From NCBI GenBank assembly GCA_027008345.1, contig JALTBU010000030.1:3987-11350 (forward strand): a stretch of DNA of 7,364 nt, given 5' to 3'. The position numbers and the translations under genes are program-made. Each line of letters opens with the position of its first letter. Within the stretch, counting starts at the first letter, position 1. Below, one piece after another: positions 1 to 3,722 of the stretch. This DNA comes from Nautiliaceae bacterium. GTDB taxonomy: Bacteria; Campylobacterota; Campylobacteria; Campylobacterales; Nautiliaceae. The notes beneath the pieces were generated by a model. That model was not told the DNA's origin. It did not search any database and saw nothing but the letters and a program-made list of their open reading frames with translations.

Positions 1-13
1 ACTCATCCACTCA

Positions 14-505
14 TCAATTATGCAGCTTAGCACCACTCACAAGAGCATAAATCCAAGGCCATATTACAATAATTATTAAAATAATCGCCAAAATTACATA
101 AGAAATTTTAGGTTTTGCCTTTTGTCTCATACATTCAATGTCCGGATTGTATCCACCGCAAGATTCAAGATCTTTTGCAAATTTGTTTAAATATAAAAAA
201 TAATAACAAAAACCGCTAAGAAGTGAATTCGTAAGAAAAATTGAACCAAGCACAATCACCGGATGAAGTTTTGCATATGCCATAATATAACCCACCATTA
301 AAGAAAAGATCAAAACACCAAAAGCTTCAGTAACCACTCTCCTGTAAAGAAGATAAAACCATCCAAAAATAAAAGCATATAGATGAAAAGACGGTTTACA
401 TTTACCAAGCCCGTCATCCCGAATTATCTCTGCAAATATTTTTTCATCTTTTGGTGTTAAATTATAGTAAGTTTCTTTTAAAATTTTTAAATATTTTTCT
501 TTCAT
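14..505 (-). CDS. DUF2628-like multi-pass membrane protein
   Basis: A 163-residue protein of unknown function, predicted to sit in the cytoplasmic membrane. After a charged N-terminus (about 1-38) comes an aromatic stretch at 39-56 (SFHLYAFIFGWFYLLYRR). This resembles the start of DUF2628 proteins, where a Phe/Trp-rich segment ending in Tyr-Arg enters the first membrane helix. Hydrophobic segments follow at about 57-78, 82-106 and 134-157. A polar loop at about 107-132 holds two Cys (C116, C125). The start ATG (505-503) is preceded by AAAGG (516-512) at good spacing, and it overlaps the stop of the upstream 60-aa gene as ATGA, so the two are translationally coupled. The gene ends in two consecutive TGA codons (16-11). 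The DUF2628 assignment is by eye; the real-gene call is firm and no function can be given. Confidence 0.8.
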   Translation of the reverse strand: MKEKYLKILKETYYNLTPKDEKIFAEIIRDDGLGKCKPSFHLYAFIFGWFYLLYRRVVTEAFGVLIFSLMVGYIMAYAKLHPVIVLGSIFLTNSLLSGFCYYFLYLNKFAKDLESCGGYNPDIECMRQKAKPKISYVILAIILIIIVIWPWIYALVSGAKLHN

Positions 506-684
506 ATTTTACCTTTTATAAATGTTTTGTAATAATCCCATATGGCAAGTGCCAAAAATCCTATTACCGGTGATAGAAATAATGCAATGAGCCCGAATAT
601 CCACATATTATATCCAAGTCTGTATGCAAAATATGCGACAATTGTAGCAAGCATTACGTAATTTATTAAAATCCATATATTCAT
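502..684 (-). CDS. small two-helix membrane protein
   Basis: A 60-residue hydrophobic protein with two predicted transmembrane helices, about residues 3-24 and 28-49. They are separated by a short polar turn (RLGYN), and a basic tail follows (YYKTFIKGKI). By the positive-inside rule both the turn and the tail would prefer the cytoplasm, so the topology is uncertain. The second helix carries a Ser-Pro followed by Gly, a pattern common in small uncharacterised membrane proteins. I do not recognise a family. It is the first gene of a two-gene unit with the DUF2628-like gene, overlapping it by 4 bp (502-505). An AAAGAGGG ribosome-binding sequence lies just upstream of the ATG at 684, and a TATAAT box on the same strand lies at 711-706. 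Coupling and promoter make it a real gene despite its size. Confidence 0.72.
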   Translation of the reverse strand: MNIWILINYVMLATIVAYFAYRLGYNMWIFGLIALFLSPVIGFLALAIWDYYKTFIKGKI

Positions 685-701
685 AAACCCTCTTTTTTAG
701 C

Positions 702-707
702 TAAAAT
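702..707 (+). promoter_or_regulatory. possible -10 box for the dihydroorotase-like gene
   Basis: TAAAAT (702-707) lies 20 bases before the ATG at 728, with T-rich DNA upstream (690-699). It shares two bases with the minus-strand TATAAT (706-711), so the two divergent promoters would overlap and could exclude each other. The match is imperfect (5 of 6) and AT-rich DNA gives such hits by chance. The true promoter could also lie inside the divergent gene. Confidence 0.3.
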
Positions 708-711
708 TATA
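706..711 (-). promoter_or_regulatory. -10 box for the membrane-protein pair
   Basis: The minus strand reads TATAAT from 711 to 706, a perfect sigma-70 -10 box. It lies about 22 bases upstream of the ATG at 684, so the leader would be about 15 nt. No convincing -35 is seen, as is common in Campylobacterota promoters. The start codon of the divergent dihydroorotase-like gene is only 17 bases away. Confidence 0.5.
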
Positions 712-727
712 TTAAAAAAGGCTTTAA

Positions 728-1714
728 ATGAAAATAAAAGTACCTAAAAGTTTTGATTTAAATGTCAAAAATTCCGAAAGTGTTGCAAAAATTGCACAAG
801 CAGCCAAAAACGGAGGTGTAGGATATGCTCTGATGATACCTGCTATTAAGCCAATTTATGACAAATTACACCTTGCTTATAATCTCAAAAGGGCAAATGA
901 AGAAAATTTTAATCTTTTGATTGCTATCGAAGGAATACATGAAGGAAAACTTAGTGAAATTTCAATTTTAAGAAAAAAAGGAGCAAGTGCTATTTATATA
1001 AATTCTGATGAAGATATGAATTTAATAAAAAGAGTTTTTGAATATGCTTCTTTTCTTGATATACCTGTATTTATAAACGCTAATAATAAAGCACTGAGCG
1101 TAGGGGTTATGAATGATTCTCCTCGTGCTTATGCACTAGGTTTAAACGGTATTCCAAATTATGCTGAGTCCATTGAAGTAGCAAAAATTTTAGAACTTTC
1201 CAAAAATTTTGACGCAAAAATAGTTTTTCAAAGTATTACAACCAAAGAATCAGTTGAAATATTAAAAAACAAACCTTCAAATGTATATGTTGATGTATGT
1301 ATTGATAATTTATATTTTTGTGATGAAGATGTAGGAGAATTTAATACTCTTTTTAAAACAAAACCTCCACTTAGAAGTAAAGAAGACAAACAGGCTCTTA
1401 TAAAAGCATGTGAAAAAGGAATTGTTGATTTTATTTCATCAAATCATATTGCAGCAATACAAAAAGACCTTCCATTTGAAGAAGCAGATTATGGCATAAG
1501 TAAACTTGATATTTTCTCTCAGCTTGCATATTCACTGCCTCTTCCCCATGAAACAGTTACAAAACTTATATCCACAAATCCTGCTAAACTTTTTGGAATT
1601 AAAATAAAAGAATATATTGAAATAGAATTTGGAGATTTTGAAATAGACTCTTCTTTATTTGCAAGCAATGCAAAAATCACCCCATATAAAAAACTTAAAG
1701 CTAAAATAATTTAG
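728..1714 (+). CDS. pyrC2: dihydroorotase-like protein without metal ligands (pyrC2/pyrC' type)
   Basis: A 328-residue amidohydrolase-fold protein that aligns along its length with class I dihydroorotases. Recognisable blocks are GG-x-Y-x-MIPAIKPIYDK (29-46, MPNT-P-D region), GIPNYAESIEVAK (141-153), TKPPLRSKEDKQALI (211-225) and ISTNPAKLFGI (281-291). The catalytic residues appear lost: the N-terminal D-x-H-x-H reads DLNVK (10-14), the carboxylated-Lys region reads SAIYIN (87-92), the next His is Asn (VFINAN, 114-119), the H-x-S-T block is FQSIT (167-171), the H-H-L block is DNLYF (193-197), and the T-D-H-A-P-H block is SSNHIA (237-242). It is therefore very unlikely to hydrolyse dihydroorotate. 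By analogy with pseudomonad PyrC', it may be a structural partner of aspartate transcarbamoylase in pyrimidine synthesis; this is inference. The start is supported by AAAAAGG (715-721) six bases upstream. Confidence 0.82.
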   Translation: MKIKVPKSFDLNVKNSESVAKIAQAAKNGGVGYALMIPAIKPIYDKLHLAYNLKRANEENFNLLIAIEGIHEGKLSEISILRKKGASAIYINSDEDMNLIKRVFEYASFLDIPVFINANNKALSVGVMNDSPRAYALGLNGIPNYAESIEVAKILELSKNFDAKIVFQSITTKESVEILKNKPSNVYVDVCIDNLYFCDEDVGEFNTLFKTKPPLRSKEDKQALIKACEKGIVDFISSNHIAAIQKDLPFEEADYGISKLDIFSQLAYSLPLPHETVTKLISTNPAKLFGIKIKEYIEIEFGDFEIDSSLFASNAKITPYKKLKAKII

Positions 1715-1728
1715 TGTTCTACACTCAA
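1711..1728 (+). terminator. weak hairpin at the end of the dihydroorotase-like gene
   Basis: AGTGT (1713-1717) and ACACT (1721-1725) form a 5-bp stem with a 3-base loop. Two more A-T pairs (1711-1712 with 1727-1728) can be added across a bulged C. The stem includes the TAG stop. It is followed by T/C-rich DNA rather than a clean T-run, so it is only a possible terminator. Confidence 0.25.
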
Positions 1729-1737
1729 ATTCCTTTC

Positions 1738-1766
1738 TTTACTTTTTATAAAAAATCTGCTATAAT
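1738..1766 (+). promoter_or_regulatory. promoter of amrS-amrB
   Basis: TATAAT at 1761-1766 is preceded by TGC, giving an extended -10 (TGCTATAAT). TTTACT at 1738-1743 matches four of six -35 bases at a 17-base spacing. The predicted transcript start is near 1773-1775. This is the best sigma-70-type promoter in the window. Confidence 0.65.
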
Positions 1767-1778
1767 ATATAAAAGTTT

Positions 1779-1787
1779 AAGGAGGGG
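1779..1787 (+). promoter_or_regulatory. strong ribosome-binding site of amrS
   Basis: AAGGAGGGG contains a full GGAGG (1781-1785) five bases before the ATG at 1791. It fixes this start and suggests efficient translation. Confidence 0.7.
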
Positions 1788-1790
1788 AAT

Positions 1791-2792
1791 ATGCAATATT
1801 ACGAAACTATAGAAGAAGGAAAAATCAGATGCCTACTTTGCCGTCATCACTGTATTTTAAAAGAGGGTCAAGTAGGCATCTGCGGAATAAATATGAATAA
1901 AAACGGTAAGCTTGTCAATCTCGCTTATGGACATCCGGCAAGTATAAATGTAGACCCAGTAGAAAAAAAACCTCTTTTCCATTTCCTACCAGGAAGTGCG
2001 GTACTTAGTTTTGGTACGGTAGGATGTAATTTTAGATGTCCGTTTTGTCAAAACTGGCAGATTTCACAAAATCATAATGTAGATAAATCTATTTATGTAA
2101 GTCCTGAAAAAATGGTTGATCTTGCACTTGAATATAAATGCGAATCAATTGCATACACATATAATGAGCCAAGTGTATTTTATCCTTATGCAAGGGATGT
2201 GGGAGTATTGGCAAAAGAAAAAGGACTTAAAAACATATTTGTCACTGATGGATATGAAAGCGTTTATGAAATTGAAGATATGAAAAATTGGGTCGATGCC
2301 TGCAATGTAGACCTTAAAAGCTTTAATAAAGAATATTATAAAAAAGTTCTAAAAGCTGACCTTGATTATGTGCTTGATACTATTAAAAGATTAAAAGAAG
2401 TAGGAATTTGGCAAGAAATTACCACTTTGGTTGTTCCAGGCGATAATGACAGCGAAGAAGAGCTTACTCAAATTGCAGAATTTATTGCAAGTATCGGAAA
2501 AGAAATACCATGGCATATTTCAAGATTCCATCCTGATTACAAAGTTCAGGACAAAGGCGCAACTCCAATGGAAACAATGCTTAAAGCTTATGAAATAGGT
2601 AAAAAAGCAGGCCTTAAATATGTATATCTTGGAAATGTGGCAATGCCGGTAATCACTTACTGTCCAAAATGCGGTGAAGAACTTATAGTTAGAAGTATAT
2701 ACAGAGTTGAAAAAAATATATTGCAAATAAACGAGAAAGGTGAAGCACATTGTCCAAAATGTGGTGAATTAATAGAAGGAGTATGGAAATGA
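1791..2792 (+). CDS. amrS: AmmeMemoRadiSam system radical SAM enzyme AmrS
   Basis: A 333-residue cytoplasmic radical SAM protein. The [4Fe-4S]/SAM signature C-x3-C-x2-C is C79, C83, C86 (GCNFRCPFCQNWQ). The family's extra N-terminal cysteines are C14, C17, C21 and C31 (RCLLCRHHC and GICG). Other family blocks are GHPASINVDPVEKKPLFHF (47-65), TYNEPSVF (123-130), DACNVDLKSF (169-178) and WHISRFHPDY (241-250). The C-terminus carries two CPKCG knuckles (C291/C294 and C321/C324) that look like a zinc ribbon. The family is linked to pyruvate-formate-lyase activating enzymes, but as far as I know the reaction is not firmly established. It is the first gene of a unit with amrB, and its TGA overlaps the preferred amrB start. 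It is sometimes annotated as a PflA homologue; the neighbouring MEMO gene supports AmrS. Confidence 0.93.
   Translation: MQYYETIEEGKIRCLLCRHHCILKEGQVGICGINMNKNGKLVNLAYGHPASINVDPVEKKPLFHFLPGSAVLSFGTVGCNFRCPFCQNWQISQNHNVDKSIYVSPEKMVDLALEYKCESIAYTYNEPSVFYPYARDVGVLAKEKGLKNIFVTDGYESVYEIEDMKNWVDACNVDLKSFNKEYYKKVLKADLDYVLDTIKRLKEVGIWQEITTLVVPGDNDSEEELTQIAEFIASIGKEIPWHISRFHPDYKVQDKGATPMETMLKAYEIGKKAGLKYVYLGNVAMPVITYCPKCGEELIVRSIYRVEKNILQINEKGEAHCPKCGELIEGVWK
2774..2781 (+). promoter_or_regulatory. ribosome-binding site that decides the amrB start
   Basis: AGAAGGAG (2774-2781) lies inside the end of amrS. It is one base from the ATG at 2783, which is too close, but seven bases from the in-frame ATG at 2789, which is ideal. 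It therefore selects the second ATG, which forms an ATGA overlap (2789-2792) with the amrS stop. Confidence 0.7.
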
Positions 2793-3580
2793 GAAGAGCA
2801 GTAGTAAAAGAATGGTATGGCGGAACATGTGAAGCCGTGGAACAATTCATTAAACATTTTAATACAATTATTGATGAAAATGTTGATGCACAAAAAGCTG
2901 CTGAAATTTTTGCTATGAAACCAAAAGCCATTATCGTTCCTCATGCAGGTTGGGTATACAGTGGATTTACAGCAAATTTTGCTTATAGAATTGCTTCAAA
3001 TACAAAACCTAAAAGGATAGTTGTAATAGGACCGTCTCATAAATTTCCTATAAAAGGAATTTCTACAACACTTGAAGACGTTTACGAAACACCTTGTGGA
3101 TTATTACCGATTGACAGGGAATTCTCTAAAAAACTTATTGAAAAATTCGGCGTATTAAATCTCGAAGAAGTTCATCAGGAACACTCAACGGAAGTGCAAA
3201 TGCCATTCATTTATCACTATTTCGGTGAAATTCCTGTGGTTGAGTTAATTTACGGAGATTATGATCCGTCTATATTAAAAGATATTATTGAATATGCAAT
3301 AAATGATAATTCTCTTGTTGTAATTTCAAGTGATTTAAGTCATTATTATGATTTGAAAACAGCGAATGCACTCGATTATAATTGTTTAGAAGCAGTACAA
3401 AATCTCGATATTTCATATCTTCAAAATTGTGAGGCATGTGGTAAAATAGGAATCACAGGTATGATATTAGCAGCAAGAGAAATGAATTTAACGCCGTTTA
3501 TTGTAGATTACCGTACAAGTGCAGATGTAAGCGGTGATGAATCAAATGTAGTGGGATATATGAGCGCAATATTCACTTAA
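2789..3580 (+). CDS. amrB: AmmeMemoRadiSam system protein AmrB (MEMO1 family)
   Basis: A 263-residue MEMO-family protein, with the fold of class III extradiol dioxygenases. Numbering below is from the upstream ATG at 2783 (subtract 2 for the preferred start). Conserved blocks are VPHAGWVYSG (52-61, H54), VIGPSHK (81-87, H86), HQEHSTEVQMPF (131-142, H131 and H134), SSDLSHYYD (182-190, D184 and H187) and EACGKIGITG (217-226, C219). These correspond to the His/His/Cys pocket described as metal-binding in human MEMO1. Its length matches the family. The start at 2789 is preferred over 2783 because of Shine-Dalgarno spacing, and it overlaps the amrS stop, so the two are translationally coupled. In many genomes these genes occur with amrA (AMMECR1 domain), which is absent here. 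The substrate is unknown; the family call is firm. Confidence 0.92.
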   Translation: MRRAVVKEWYGGTCEAVEQFIKHFNTIIDENVDAQKAAEIFAMKPKAIIVPHAGWVYSGFTANFAYRIASNTKPKRIVVIGPSHKFPIKGISTTLEDVYETPCGLLPIDREFSKKLIEKFGVLNLEEVHQEHSTEVQMPFIYHYFGEIPVVELIYGDYDPSILKDIIEYAINDNSLVVISSDLSHYYDLKTANALDYNCLEAVQNLDISYLQNCEACGKIGITGMILAAREMNLTPFIVDYRTSADVSGDESNVVGYMSAIFT

Positions 3581-3588
3581 TAATTTTT

Positions 3589-3597
3589 TGTTATAAT
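3589..3597 (+). promoter_or_regulatory. extended -10 promoter for the small basic ORF
   Basis: TGTTATAAT (3589-3597) is an extended -10 element (TG-n-TATAAT). It lies just behind a run of six T (3584-3589), the usual look of Campylobacterota housekeeping promoters, and no good -35 is seen. It starts nine bases after the amrB stop. The predicted transcript start is near 3604-3606. Confidence 0.6.
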
Positions 3598-3608
3598 TAA
3601 ACCCTAAA

Positions 3609-3626
3609 ACTTCCGCAAAAGGAGGT
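3609..3626 (+). promoter_or_regulatory. 5' hairpin that pairs the Shine-Dalgarno of the small ORF
   Basis: ACTTCC (3609-3614) can pair with GGAGGT (3621-3626), six base pairs including one G-U, around a GCAAAA loop. The paired right arm is the core of the ribosome-binding site AAAGGAGGTG (3618-3627). This site is close to fully complementary to the 16S rRNA 3' end and lies four bases before the ATG at 3630. The hairpin would begin within a few bases of the predicted 5' end. It could dampen translation or protect the RNA end; pairing is seen by eye and untested. Confidence 0.45.
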
Positions 3627-3629
3627 GTA

Positions 3630-3689
3630 ATGGCAAGAGGAAAATTCAAAATGAAGAGGAAAAGAAGAAGAGTTTTATACTCAAAATAA
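3630..3689 (+). CDS. 19-residue very basic peptide, hypothetical
   Basis: The ORF encodes MARGKFKMKRKRRRVLYSK: ten of 19 residues are Lys or Arg and none is acidic. Support comes from its setting: an extended -10 promoter about 33 bases upstream, the strongest Shine-Dalgarno of the window (AAAGGAGGTG) at correct spacing from the ATG, and a T-tailed hairpin beginning inside the ORF and ending shortly after its TAA. I do not recognise a family. The composition resembles very small ribosomal or RNA-binding proteins of other phyla, but that is only an analogy. Against it, A/G-rich DNA readily encodes Lys/Arg, and an ORF this short is easily fortuitous. Alternatives are a leader peptide for the glutamate dehydrogenase gene, whose ATG lies 33 bases after the stop, or a small RNA with an incidental ORF. 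It is not hydrophobic, so it does not look like a type I toxin. Confidence 0.5.
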   Translation: MARGKFKMKRKRRRVLYSK

Positions 3690-3706
3690 TTTTCCCTTCA
3701 TTTTTT
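3648..3706 (+). terminator. 15-bp hairpin with T-run between the small ORF and gdh
   Basis: The left arm 3648-3663 pairs with the right arm 3690-3704. Nine pairs (3648-3656 with 3696-3704) and six pairs (3658-3663 with 3690-3695) are separated by one bulged A (3657). The 26-base loop holds a small inner stem, GAGT (3670-3673) with ACTC (3679-3682). The right arm runs into TTTTTT (3701-3706). It fits an AT-rich intrinsic terminator or an attenuator. The small ORF's stop codon lies just before the right arm, so a ribosome finishing the peptide would prevent the stem from forming. Confidence 0.5.
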
Positions 3707-3722
3707 AATTTAAAGTAAAAAA

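Noticed and set aside
1..16. Tandem ACTCATC (1-7 and 9-15), with an ATG on the minus strand near 6 or 14 that might start a further gene
   Set aside because: Too little sequence remains to test a reading frame, the ATG at 14 meets a stop after three codons, and two 7-base copies are not a meaningful repeat.
2520..2944. Minus-strand open frames opposite amrS and amrB
   Set aside because: They are antisense to strongly conserved motifs on the plus strand, lack ribosome-binding sites and have low-complexity Phe/Ser/Tyr-rich products.
3630..3689. Classical arginine or lysine attenuator controlling biosynthesis
   Set aside because: The downstream gene is glutamate dehydrogenase, not an Arg/Lys biosynthesis gene, and Lys/Arg richness is expected in A/G-rich DNA. 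Only the more general translation-coupled attenuation idea is retained.
3639..3695. Alternative 8-bp inverted repeat GGAAAATT/AATTTTCC in the small-ORF region
   Set aside because: It competes with the longer 15-bp stem (3648-3704), has a 41-base loop and stops at mismatches. The longer stem is the better model, though switching between them is not excluded.
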